64,000 nucleotides of DNA from the NCBI RefSeq assembly GCF_000170855.1, contig NZ_ABCQ01000002.1, forward strand, positions 212,365 to 276,364, given 5' to 3'. The notes under the pieces were generated by a model. That model saw nothing but the letters and a program-made list of their open reading frames with translations, was not told the origin of the DNA and did not search any database. The DNA is from Moritella sp. PE36 (GTDB lineage: Bacteria; Pseudomonadota; Gammaproteobacteria; Enterobacterales; Moritellaceae). The stretch's first letter is position 1. Each line of letters starts with the position of its first letter. Made by a program: the position numbers and the translations under genes. Shown here piece by piece: positions 35,408 to 43,695 of this stretch.

Positions 35408-36325
35408 TTAGAAAATGAACTGATATAGAAAACCAGCACCTACAGCCATCCCTAAGATAACGAACAAGAACGCGGCGATCATTTGGTTTTTAAAGATAGA
35501 TTTAAGCAAAATAACTTCTGTTAAACTCGCGCCTGCACTGCCAATGATTAATGCCATGACTGCGCCAAGACTCATACCTTTTGCCGCTAACGCTGCACTT
35601 AATGGGATCACTGCTTCTGCTCGAATATAAAGTGGGATCCCAATGACTGCAGCAACCGGAATAGCGAACGGGTTATCTTCACTCGCGATACGCGCAACAA
35701 ATTCCGTTGGCATAAAACCGTAAATCATTGAGCCCAGCGCAATACCACCGATTAAATAAGGTAACACTTTTTTAAAGTCAGCCCAGGTACTGTGCCAGAT
35801 CTTCATCCACTTGCTTACCGGTGCTTGTTTACCGCCACACGCAGATGCACACCCTTTGGCTTCTGGTTCAATATACGCTTGTGGTTTGACGTATTTTTCA
35901 AAACCCAGTTTTTCTAAGGTATAACCAGCGATAACTGATACGCTCATTGCAATAGTAAAGTAAAACACTGTTATCTTCATACCAAAGGTAACGGCAAACA
36001 ACCCGATGATAATGGGGTTTAATAGCGGGCTGGCAAACAAGAACACCATCATAGGACCGAACCCTGCTTTGGCGCGTAACAAACCTTTCAGGAAAGGAAT
36101 TGTAGAGCATGAACAGAACGGTGTGATCGCCCCTAACAAACCGGCAACGATATAACCTTTACCGTTTTTACCACTCAGGATACTTTGGATCTTGGCTGGC
36201 GGGATATACTCTTGCAGCACACCGACTAGATAACTAATCAGTAAAAAAAGCACCGTTAACTCTGCGGCTAAAAAAGCAAACATACCTAAGGTATCCATCA
36301 CCATTGCTTGTGTAATGTTGAACAT
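35408..36325 (-). CDS. ArsP-type (DUF318) permease
   Basis: 305 residues. The signature TPFCSCSTIPFLKGLL carries the two paired cysteines of the ArsP/DUF318 family, and a second conserved block is PLYIRAEAVIPLSAAL. Eight or so membrane segments are seen, with a cytoplasmic cysteine-rich loop (GCASACGG). Characterised ArsP proteins export trivalent organoarsenicals such as methylarsenite and roxarsone. The ATG at 36325 is preferred because the promoter and operators lie just upstream (36338-36412). It shares that control region with the GSS gene 30 kb away. No other ars gene is adjacent. Confidence 0.83.
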   Translation of the reverse strand: MFNITQAMVMDTLGMFAFLAAELTVLFLLISYLVGVLQEYIPPAKIQSILSGKNGKGYIVAGLLGAITPFCSCSTIPFLKGLLRAKAGFGPMMVFLFASPLLNPIIIGLFAVTFGMKITVFYFTIAMSVSVIAGYTLEKLGFEKYVKPQAYIEPEAKGCASACGGKQAPVSKWMKIWHSTWADFKKVLPYLIGGIALGSMIYGFMPTEFVARIASEDNPFAIPVAAVIGIPLYIRAEAVIPLSAALAAKGMSLGAVMALIIGSAGASLTEVILLKSIFKNQMIAAFLFVILGMAVGAGFLYQFIF

Positions 36326-36337
36326 TATTTTTATCTC

Positions 36338-36412
36338 TATATTTCTGGAATGTTCGAAATATAAACCTATCAATAAATCATGTCAAACTATTTCCATAAA
36401 TATCGAAATATA
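36338..36412 (-). promoter_or_regulatory. Promoter with two tandem operators upstream of the ArsP permease
   Basis: On the minus strand: -35 TTGACA (plus-strand 36381-36386), a 17-bp spacer, -10 TATATT (36358-36363). Operators TATATTTC-N10-GAAATATA at 36338-36363 (perfect 8-bp arms) and ACTATTTC-N10-GAAATATA at 36387-36412, 49 bp apart. The layout matches the GSS promoter at 5607-5682 nearly base for base in its key elements. Confidence 0.8.
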
Positions 36413-36448
36413 TATCGCCATAAATAATATGGCCATCGTCAGCCAAAC

Positions 36449-37468
36449 TTAACGACATTCAGCCGGTGATTTAATCACTCGAACTAAAACACTATGAGTT
36501 AGCCATATCGCCAACGACGTCAGGATAACGGCCAAGGTAATCGAGCTAAAACGATAAATAATCGAAAAGAAAGCATCTTTCTGTCCCGGCTGGAAAGCGG
36601 TGGTAAGAGGCACAGATAACGCGGCCAGCGCCGAGAAACCAAGGCCAGATTTAACCCCACCTAATGATAATAACCGGGCAAATAAACCAGCGAAAATTGC
36701 ATACGCCATTAAAAATAACAGCCCATTATTAGCCCAACTTGATAAGCCTAATTGAATCACCATACCGGTCAAACAACCTAAAAATGTGCCGCTTATTCGA
36801 ATTTTAGCCGCTGCCATTGAACCAATAAAGGTCATTGGCGTGAGGACAATAAAAATAGACGCTTGCGCAGATAAAGAATCACTCAGATCACCAAACTGAA
36901 AAATCAGAAACGCCAACATGGATATGATCCAGCCCATTGCGGTTTGTCGTAACAAGCCAATATGATCGTGTTGTACTACGCCATTACTGATGTGTGAGGC
37001 CCTATCCTCTGCTTCGGGCACAGGTTCGGGAAATAAATAATACGCCAGCGCACAAATAGGATAGATAGCAAACGCACTGACCCACAATGTCAGCGTGAAC
37101 TCTTCAATATCAAAACTCGGATAACTGATAAAATTAAGGGTAATAGACCCCACCAGCAAGCCCGTAAACCCAAACAGATAACCGCTTGGTTTGGTCATAG
37201 CGATGCATTTACTGAGAAATAACATCGCCACAGCAACAGTCATCAAAAAAGGGTAAGGTTGCAAGAACCCGGAAATAAAATTCACTTCCAGCGTCACCCA
37301 AATAATACCGAAAACCATTTGGTTGACTAAGCTACAATGCCAATCATCCGCACGGGCGATAATAAACGCGGGTAATAACACCGCAAAAAATCCATACGAC
37401 CAACCAAACACCATACTTAACGCCAAGCCAAACACACAAGCAAACCAAATTCGCATCGTTTTCATCAT
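36449..37468 (-). CDS. FUSC/DUF2955-like inner-membrane efflux protein
   Basis: 339 residues with about ten hydrophobic segments in two similar halves. MRIWFACVFGLALSMVFGW at the start and LRQTAMGWIISMLAFLIF at mid-protein fit the FUSC/aromatic-acid-exporter superfamily, here half the size of AaeB. It follows the HlyD-family gene on the same strand with a 77-bp gap and would be the membrane partner of that adaptor. Confidence 0.7.
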   Translation of the reverse strand: MMKTMRIWFACVFGLALSMVFGWSYGFFAVLLPAFIIARADDWHCSLVNQMVFGIIWVTLEVNFISGFLQPYPFLMTVAVAMLFLSKCIAMTKPSGYLFGFTGLLVGSITLNFISYPSFDIEEFTLTLWVSAFAIYPICALAYYLFPEPVPEAEDRASHISNGVVQHDHIGLLRQTAMGWIISMLAFLIFQFGDLSDSLSAQASIFIVLTPMTFIGSMAAAKIRISGTFLGCLTGMVIQLGLSSWANNGLLFLMAYAIFAGLFARLLSLGGVKSGLGFSALAALSVPLTTAFQPGQKDAFFSIIYRFSSITLAVILTSLAIWLTHSVLVRVIKSPAECR

Positions 37469-37545
37469 ACTAACCCCAAGAAACTCAATAGCACCAGATA
37501 AACCTAGGTGAACTTAATCGCGCCAAAATATCTTAATAAACCGAA

Positions 37546-38613
37546 TTAATAAACATAGTGCAGTAGACCAGCAAGATTAATTTGCATACTGGCCAAAGTT
37601 TTCCACCAGACATTATCAACAGGGTAAAGCACCACTGTCGCGCGAGAGCCCACAAAGAGTTGTTCAGGAATAGCCTGTTCACTGGATAGGTTTACCCTGA
37701 TCCGCTGTGCATCTCGCACCCAACGATTACTGACTTCAACCGAGGTTAATTGGCCACTCGCGGTTTGCTGCGCTGCAGCCACGCCAAAATCACGGCTGGC
37801 GACAGTAAAGTTAAAAACTTGCCCCGGCAAGGCATCATAGGTGACATACGCGGCGGATGTTTTACTGATCAGCGCAGTGGCTTTTTCTCTAAAATCGGCG
37901 GCAACCCACAACGAATCGATCGGAATAAAGGTGAGCATAGGTTGATTAGCCGTTGCCATCGCACCCACTTCAAGTTGCAGATTAGTGATAACCCCTTTGT
38001 TGGGTGCAAAAACTTGGGTATGGGATAAATCTAACGCCGCTTGTGCAAGATTATTTTTAGCCGCCATCACCAGCGAACTATCACCACCGCTTTCTCCTAA
38101 CTTGGCTTTAATCGCGAGTGTTTGTTGCTTATAGGCATGCAGTGTCGAACGCGCTGCTTGGTAATTGGCATACGCACTATCGCGCATCGACGTAGAGACT
38201 AAATTATTTTTCGCCAGCTTGCTGATACGCTGATACTCCGCGGTGGCATTATTGTAATTGGCGTTACTGCTTGCCGTGTTCGCGATGGCGGCTTCGACCT
38301 GAGCATAAAGCGATTTTTCTTGCTCATATGCTTGCTGTAACGCCACTTTCGCCTTGTTAACCGCAAGGGTGTATTTACTATTATTAATGGTAAACAACAG
38401 CTGTCCTTTCTCAACATGCTGATTATTACCGATCGCGACATCGATGATCGGCCCTGATACTTCGGGTGCGAGTTGCACCACATAACCATAAACCCGGCTC
38501 TCGGTTGTCAGCGGCGCGTATCTATCGGCCACAATAATGTAAGCCATGAAAACAATGAACAAGACAATAAGGCTGCGCATCCAACGACGAAAGATGGATT
38601 GTGTATGAGGCAT
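37546..38613 (-). CDS. HlyD/EmrA-family periplasmic adaptor (AaeA-like)
   Basis: 355 residues. One N-terminal membrane anchor (LIVLFIVFMAYIIVA) is followed by a biotinyl-lipoyl domain (VYGYVVQLAPEVSGPIIDV and NQHVEKGQLLF), a long alpha-hairpin (about 95-195) and a beta-barrel (FAPNKGVITNLQLEVGAM). It joins the inner-membrane FUSC-type protein to an outer channel such as TolC. The divergent LysR gene at 38718 resembles AaeR in position. Confidence 0.85.
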   Translation of the reverse strand: MPHTQSIFRRWMRSLIVLFIVFMAYIIVADRYAPLTTESRVYGYVVQLAPEVSGPIIDVAIGNNQHVEKGQLLFTINNSKYTLAVNKAKVALQQAYEQEKSLYAQVEAAIANTASSNANYNNATAEYQRISKLAKNNLVSTSMRDSAYANYQAARSTLHAYKQQTLAIKAKLGESGGDSSLVMAAKNNLAQAALDLSHTQVFAPNKGVITNLQLEVGAMATANQPMLTFIPIDSLWVAADFREKATALISKTSAAYVTYDALPGQVFNFTVASRDFGVAAAQQTASGQLTSVEVSNRWVRDAQRIRVNLSSEQAIPEQLFVGSRATVVLYPVDNVWWKTLASMQINLAGLLHYVY

Positions 38614-38717
38614 ATAAATTTCCGATTAGAATAAAACTGTACAGGATTATAGAAATATTTCATTTGATTAAATACAATGATTAATATGGCACTTACGTCT
38701 CATAAATAGGACAAGCA

Positions 38718-39584
38718 ATGAAAGCATCGATGGATGATCTGTACTTATTCATATTAACAGTCAGGCATGGCGGTATCAGTGCCGCGGCACAAGCGCATGG
38801 ATTGCAACGCTCTAAAGTGAGCAGACGGTTACAAGAATTAGAAAAAGCACTCGGCTGCCAACTGCTTATCCGCACCACGCGGCAGATTGAACTGACCGAG
38901 CATGGGCGCTTGTTGTATCAACAGATTAATCAGCCATTAAGCGATGTAAATCAAGCTATCTCTGTACTTAAAAACCAACAACAAAGCCTGCAAGGCGTAT
39001 TGCGTATTGCCGTACCTGCCGCGTTTATTGCCTCAACCTTGTTTGCAGAATTGTTAGATGACTATGCACGACAGTTTCCAGACATCACCTTGGAAATTAT
39101 TCATCGTCACGAAAGTGTCGATTTAAAACGTGAAAATATAGACCTGCAACTGCTGCCAGATGTGATCAAAATCATTAATGAAGATTACGTGCAACAAGTC
39201 TTTTTCCCGTCTAAAAAAGGCCTGTTTTGTTCACCTCATTACTTACAAAGCCATAAGATGCCGCACTGTCTTAATGATCTGTTTGAACATGCAATTTTAA
39301 CCAGTCATTATGATTCCAGCATACTGCCAGAAGGATTGAATATACGTTTGATCTCAGAAGATTTGGGGTTAGTTAACCGGATGGCGCAATCGGGACATGG
39401 TATTGCATTACTCCCGATGATTTTAGTCCAACAGCAACTTAAACAAGGGGAATTAATTCATGTTTTACCTGATATTTATCAGTCAGAGATCGCCATGACC
39501 TTGATTTATTCTTCGCGACAATTTTTACCGAAAAAAACCAAAACCATGATCAACTTACTCAGAGATAAATTTTTAAATTACTAA
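38718..39584 (+). CDS. LysR-family regulator of the adjacent efflux pair (AaeR-like position)
   Basis: 288 residues. The helix-turn-helix is LYLFILTVRHGGISAAAQAH then LQRSKVSRRLQELEKALG. The effector domain is VLRIAVPAAFIASTLFAELLDDY. Divergent from the HlyD-family gene with a 104-bp gap, it likely activates the efflux pair when its aromatic or acidic substrate is present. The transcript probably ends at the stem-loop at 39659-39674. Confidence 0.87.
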   Translation: MKASMDDLYLFILTVRHGGISAAAQAHGLQRSKVSRRLQELEKALGCQLLIRTTRQIELTEHGRLLYQQINQPLSDVNQAISVLKNQQQSLQGVLRIAVPAAFIASTLFAELLDDYARQFPDITLEIIHRHESVDLKRENIDLQLLPDVIKIINEDYVQQVFFPSKKGLFCSPHYLQSHKMPHCLNDLFEHAILTSHYDSSILPEGLNIRLISEDLGLVNRMAQSGHGIALLPMILVQQQLKQGELIHVLPDIYQSEIAMTLIYSSRQFLPKKTKTMINLLRDKFLNY

Positions 39585-39658
39585 TACGTAGTGGTATTAA
39601 TAATTGTGCGGTTGTAAATAATACACCCTATGTTCGTGACACAAGATAAATCATATTT

Positions 39659-39680
39659 GGGCACTTGAGTGCCCTCTCTT
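39659..39680 (+). terminator. Terminator after the LysR gene
   Basis: GGGCACT-TG-AGTGCCC stem-loop followed by TCTCTTT, 75 bp past the LysR stop. Confidence 0.7.
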
Positions 39681-39868
39681 TCCTGCACATGAGTTACCGC
39701 ATAAAGCGACGCTTGAGCAGTGTCTGCACTGCCCGCAATACAAAAACACATCAGCACCCAATCAAAGTCTCTATTTTTCTTGGCTTTGCTTCATCTCAAT
39801 AATGTTAACCTTGATAGTATGAAGCCCTATATCAATAAAATCATGCACGACGTTGAGACAGCTTGTAC

Positions 39869-41272
39869 TCATGGATTAACATTCAACCGAATTGTGAAGG
39901 TGCTGCCTTTGCCAGGCTCTGACTCAAGTAATAGCGTCCCGCCGATATTATTTAGCATCGCCGACGCCAGTGAAAGTCCCAGTCCATAACCGTCGATATT
40001 ACTGCGGCTGGGATCTACTCGGTACAGGCGTTTGAAGACGAGATCCTGGTGTTCGCTGGCAATACCGATACCCGTATCAACGACATGTATTTCCACATGG
40101 CCATCGTTATGCACCGAAGATGTAAGCGTGATCTCGCCACCAGAGTCAGTATACTTGAGCGCATTATCGACCAGATTCACCAGAATTTGAGTCAGCTTAT
40201 CGGCATCGGAATTGACTATAGTGCCTGGCTGAGTGACACAACGCATGGTAATGGATTTTTCCTCGGCAATACCCTCATACCAATGTGCAACACGTGTAAT
40301 AACGTCATTAACATCAGTCGGTATGCATTGTATCTGGCGTTTACCTGCTAATTCATCATTCAACTTCATTAGCGCAGTCAGCATATTGCTCGCCTGCTCG
40401 GCATACTCGGCGCAATCACTTAGCGCACTCTCCATATCCACCTTTTCGTTACCTTGATGAGCGCTGAGTAAGGCGCTTTCCGAGGCAAGGGTGATGCGCG
40501 ATAATGGCGTTCTTATATCATGGGCAATGGCATCTACAGTTGTATCCATCGTCGCGATGACATGATGTAATCTGGATATCGCCAGATGCACACTGTGATT
40601 AATAACGTCCAGCCCGTCTTTCTTTTCATGCTCACGGGGTTCTGAAAACGAATCCAGCGCACCTTGACTCAGTTTATCCAGTTGCTCCCCTAAGGTAACC
40701 AAGGGTGACATAGTATTTTTAATTAAACGCCGGATAAACACAGAAGTAACAAGTACCAGTATGATCAACGCAAAGAAGGTCATCAGCCATTGCCGTATCG
40801 CGCTCGGATATCGAGCCTGATTATCCAGCACCAGTCCAAAGTCCTGGACGCTACCTTGCATTTTTATCGCCATGTACGGCTCAAATATGAACGCAGTAAA
40901 CCAGAACTTGTCATTGGGTAAGTATGCGTGAAAGTTAAGATCAGAAGGCAGCTCACTGTCTCCCGCAATAAACTGCGCGGGCTGAGACGCGGTAACAGAA
41001 AATGCCGCGATATTGTTTTCAATCAGCCGTTGTGGATTGGCGGTCAGTACGTGGATCAATTTATCATCAGACTCAAACTTGAGGATACGTTGATACTCTA
41101 CCGATAACGTGTTGAGGATCTTTTTCTCAACATGGTAAAGATCATAAAAGAAAAGGGCCCCCACAATAACTTCAATCAGCACAAGACACAGTAGCAGTAT
41201 TGCCATGAACCTGAAAAAAAGATGACGCTGAGTGCTCAGTAAAGCCTGTTCAACATGCTGATTTAAGGACAT
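39869..41272 (-). CDS. Sensor histidine kinase
   Basis: 467 residues. One N-terminal membrane helix (FMAILLLCLVLIEVIVGALFF), a periplasmic region of about 120 residues, a second membrane helix (WLMTFFALIILVLVTSVFI), a HAMP segment, then HisKA with AIAHDIRTPLSRITLA (phospho-His in the HD pair) and HATPase with NALKY, DTGIGI and GLGLSLA. Its start overlaps the response regulator gene by 23 bp, so translation is coupled. The secreted HbpS-like protein encoded divergently could be its sensory partner, as in Streptomyces SenS-HbpS; this is inference. Confidence 0.9.
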   Translation of the reverse strand: MSLNQHVEQALLSTQRHLFFRFMAILLLCLVLIEVIVGALFFYDLYHVEKKILNTLSVEYQRILKFESDDKLIHVLTANPQRLIENNIAAFSVTASQPAQFIAGDSELPSDLNFHAYLPNDKFWFTAFIFEPYMAIKMQGSVQDFGLVLDNQARYPSAIRQWLMTFFALIILVLVTSVFIRRLIKNTMSPLVTLGEQLDKLSQGALDSFSEPREHEKKDGLDVINHSVHLAISRLHHVIATMDTTVDAIAHDIRTPLSRITLASESALLSAHQGNEKVDMESALSDCAEYAEQASNMLTALMKLNDELAGKRQIQCIPTDVNDVITRVAHWYEGIAEEKSITMRCVTQPGTIVNSDADKLTQILVNLVDNALKYTDSGGEITLTSSVHNDGHVEIHVVDTGIGIASEHQDLVFKRLYRVDPSRSNIDGYGLGLSLASAMLNNIGGTLLLESEPGKGSTFTIRLNVNP

Positions 41273-41930
41273 AACCCACCCCTCTTATGGTATGGATCAG
41301 TGGCAGTTCAAAATCCTTATCTACCTTACTCCGCAAACGGCATACCAGCACATCCACGACATTCGTTTGCGGATCAAACTGATAACCCCAAACCTGTTCC
41401 AGAATAGCGGTTTTGGATAATACCGTTTCGGCATTTTGCAGTAACAACTGGATCAGCACAAACTCACGTTGGTTAAGATTGAGCAATTGATTTGAGCGGT
41501 GCAGCGTGCGCTTTAGCAGATCCAATTTCAGATCATGATAACAAAGCTGGTGAACCGGCGTAGCCTGCGATCTATCCCTACGGGTTAAGATCTGGCAGCG
41601 GGCAGACAATTCAGAAAAAGAAAATGGTTTTACCAGATAATCATCGGCCCCGGATTTAAGCCCGAAAACGCGCTCTTCGACCGAATGTTTGGCACTGAGA
41701 ATGATGACAGGCGTGGTGTACCCTCGTCCTCTCAATTCAGATAATACTGCGAGTCCGTCTTTTTTTGGCAACATGATATCCAGAACAATGACATCGTAAT
41801 GTTCTGTCGTCGCCAAATGAAGACCATCAATACCATCGCCAGCATGCATCACAGTATAGCCCTCTTGGCGGAAGCCCTGTGTCAGAAAACGGGTAATATG
41901 GAGATCATCTTCAATCAATAAAACGTTCAC
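41250..41930 (-). CDS. OmpR-family response regulator (QseB/PmrA-like)
   Basis: 226 residues. The receiver domain has the acidic pair E7-D8 (LLIEDDLH), phospho-acceptor D51 (VIVLDIMLP) and K near 101 (YLVKPF). The winged-helix domain ends VDVLVCRLRSKVDKDF and HTIRGVGYVL. It is encoded just before its kinase and divergent from the HbpS-like gene, with a 36-bp palindrome between that is a likely binding site. Confidence 0.9.
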   Translation of the reverse strand: MNVLLIEDDLHITRFLTQGFRQEGYTVMHAGDGIDGLHLATTEHYDVIVLDIMLPKKDGLAVLSELRGRGYTTPVIILSAKHSVEERVFGLKSGADDYLVKPFSFSELSARCQILTRRDRSQATPVHQLCYHDLKLDLLKRTLHRSNQLLNLNQREFVLIQLLLQNAETVLSKTAILEQVWGYQFDPQTNVVDVLVCRLRSKVDKDFELPLIHTIRGVGYVLKSAC

Positions 41931-41988
41931 GTAACCCCCTCAATCTTGCAGCGAAAAACATTGTCACTCTAGCAGTTTTTTATCTGGG

Positions 41989-42024
41989 TTTCACAAACAT
42001 TACAATCGTGTAATGTTTGTGAAA
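41989..42024. promoter_or_regulatory. Perfect 36-bp palindrome between the two-component system and the HbpS-like gene
   Basis: Arms TTTCACAAACATTACA (41989-42004) and its exact reverse complement (42009-42024) with a 4-bp ATCG centre. It lies 59 bp upstream of the response regulator start and about 70 bp upstream of the HbpS-like start, with no T-run, so it is a protein-binding site rather than a terminator. Confidence 0.8.
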
Positions 42025-42092
42025 GTATTGCGCAATGGTGTTTGCGTTAATCTAAGCTCAACTCACTACCGACAAGTATAATGGAGCACAAC

Positions 42093-42599
42093 ATGAAAAC
42101 GCTTAAACACAGTGTAATGACTCTCGCGATTGCAGGCCTAATGGCGTCCTCTTTTGCTGCAGCAGCATCGGGCAATAGTCCTAAAACTATTTCAGTAATA
42201 CAGATATCGTCGCAATCAGCATTTGAACTGGCAAAAGAAGCCGTACAACAATGTGAACAGAAAGGTTACCAGGTGACTGCAACGGTTGTTGATGTAACAG
42301 GTAATGTGATTGCACAGCTACGCGCCGATAATGCTGGCAGACATACTTTAGAAAGCTCTCGCCAGAAAGCATTTACAGCGGCAAGCATGAAACAACCAAC
42401 CGCAAAGCTGATGAAAATGATCGCTGACAAGCCATTTCTGCAACCATTAAAAGATATGGATGATAATCTGCTGCTGTTAGCAGGAGGCCTACCGTTAACA
42501 GCCAATAATACCGTCATTGGGGCAATCGGTGTGGGTGGTGCTCCGGGCGGTCATCTCGATGTGCAATGCGCCGAATCAGCCATCGCAAAAGTACTTTAA
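42093..42599 (+). CDS. Secreted HbpS/GlcG-family (DUF336) protein
   Basis: About 168 residues from the ATG at 42093, which opens the Sec signal (MKTLKHSVMTLAIAGLMASSFAAAA); the ATG at 42081 (MEHN) is also in frame. The mature part has the GlcG/HbpS fold: QQCEQKGYQVTATVVD, GNVIAQLRADNAGRHTLESSRQKAFTAA, LLLAGGLPL, IGAIGVGGAPGGHLDVQCAESAI. HbpS of Streptomyces binds haem and modulates a two-component kinase. The neighbouring kinase/regulator pair and shared palindrome suggest a similar envelope sensor here. Confidence 0.85.
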   Translation: MKTLKHSVMTLAIAGLMASSFAAAASGNSPKTISVIQISSQSAFELAKEAVQQCEQKGYQVTATVVDVTGNVIAQLRADNAGRHTLESSRQKAFTAASMKQPTAKLMKMIADKPFLQPLKDMDDNLLLLAGGLPLTANNTVIGAIGVGGAPGGHLDVQCAESAIAKVL

Positions 42600-42656
42600 T
42601 ATTGCGAGGCTCATGGCTTAAACTGCAGTAGCTAAGGCGTGTTACTTAAGGTGATA

Positions 42657-42897
42657 TCAAGCACCATCACGCCTATTCAGCTCAGCGGTCGCGATCTCAT
42701 GACTCATTGATGAAATCGTTTCTAACGCAGTGACAATCTGTGCTAAAGCTTCGGATGCATGTTGTGATTCAGTCACAGTGCTAGCACTGGTTTCCGCACA
42801 AATATCCATGGTTGCAATGGCATTACGAGAACCCGTTTGCAGGTTCGTCACCATTTGTTGAATTTCTTTGGTGCAGTCTTGCGTTCGCCCTACTAGG
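42657..42897 (-). pseudogene. Fragment of a chemoreceptor signalling domain
   Basis: About 80 codons reading VGRTQDCTKEIQQMVTNLQ and on through [17 protein letters not shown] to SSMSHEIAT. This is nearly identical to residues in the intact chemoreceptor at 44898-46520 ([19 protein letters not shown]). It lacks the hairpin tip, membrane and sensor regions and ends in unrelated residues. At about 42898 it abuts, in the opposite orientation, the AraC fragment. Confidence 0.85.
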
Positions 42898-43153
42898 TAT
42901 AGTTGGAGCATCGGAACGAACGCTGTCTCGCATATTTTCTAAAGAGTTCAATACCTCGTTTGCTTTGTGCCGACAACATTTACGCCTTATCCATCCACTG
43001 TCTTTATTAGAGTCTGGAATTTCAATACAAAACATAGCGCATCAGGTGGGCTATCAAAATGATTCCTCTTATATAAAAGCATTTAAAGACCGCTTTGGCC
43101 TAACACCACAGCAGTTTCGCTTAAGAAATCATCGAATTTATGAGGCGTTGTAG
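42898..43153 (+). pseudogene. C-terminal fragment of an AraC-family regulator
   Basis: The plus frame reads GIVGASERTLSRIFSKEFN, then QHLRLIHPLSLLESGIS and QVGYQNDSSYIKAFKDRFGL, ending in a stop at 43153. It closely matches the C-terminal helix-turn-helix pair of the intact AraC protein at 51348-52169. No sensor domain precedes it; instead the chemoreceptor fragment begins at the join. Confidence 0.85.
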
Positions 43154-43261
43154 AAGAAGCCGAACCTGTTAGTCGATAATAGGTGTAACAAGGCTGAAAT
43201 ATTCAGTAAGGTTAATTAAAATATCTTTCGCATTTGGTTAACGATTGCCACCGAAACATTT

Positions 43262-43486
43262 AAATGTCTGACCGTTTTCTAATCCCATCGGACTCACTAC
43301 ATTAATTCTAATACCACGTGCGCTTCTAATCCTGCCGACTTAGCAAAGAACTCGATAACACCACCTATCAGTCGTCGCACTTGTACCGAATCGAATAGGG
43401 AAATCAGACGTAATCCCCGAAGTCAGAGTCAGACTACCACCATCATTTAAATAATTAAGGCCTTCTTCAGTTAAACGAATCTACCC
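43262..43486 (-). pseudogene. Frameshifted fragment of a short-chain dehydrogenase
   Basis: On the minus strand: RLTEEGLNYLNDGGSLTLTS, GITSDFPIRFGTSATT, then, after frame changes, GGVIEFFAKSAGLEA and RGIRINVVSPMGLENG. These are the mid and C-terminal blocks of an SDR. At least two frameshifts are needed and the N-terminal Rossmann loop is missing. Confidence 0.7.
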
Positions 43487-43695
43487 TATTTTATATAGGA
43501 GAGGTTGCATTCACCCCTCACTCATGTAACATATCGTTAACATAATGATAACACCGTAGCTACAACACACGCGGCTTTGACTCATTATATATGATTGTCG
43601 CTGAGCCTCAGTTTAACTAAAGGGGATGATTTTATTTTCTAGTGTTAAGTAAAAGATATTATCCCCCCCACTTTAACTACAATTTGGATGAATAA
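43487..43695. other. Intergenic region before the orphan C2-like gene
   Basis: About 200 bp of AT-rich sequence between the decayed SDR fragment and the next gene. No ORF or hairpin stands out. Confidence 0.4.

Noticed and set aside
42657..43486. An insertion sequence responsible for the gene fragments
   Set aside because: No transposase, terminal inverted repeats or target duplications are visible; the pieces are from known neighbours instead.
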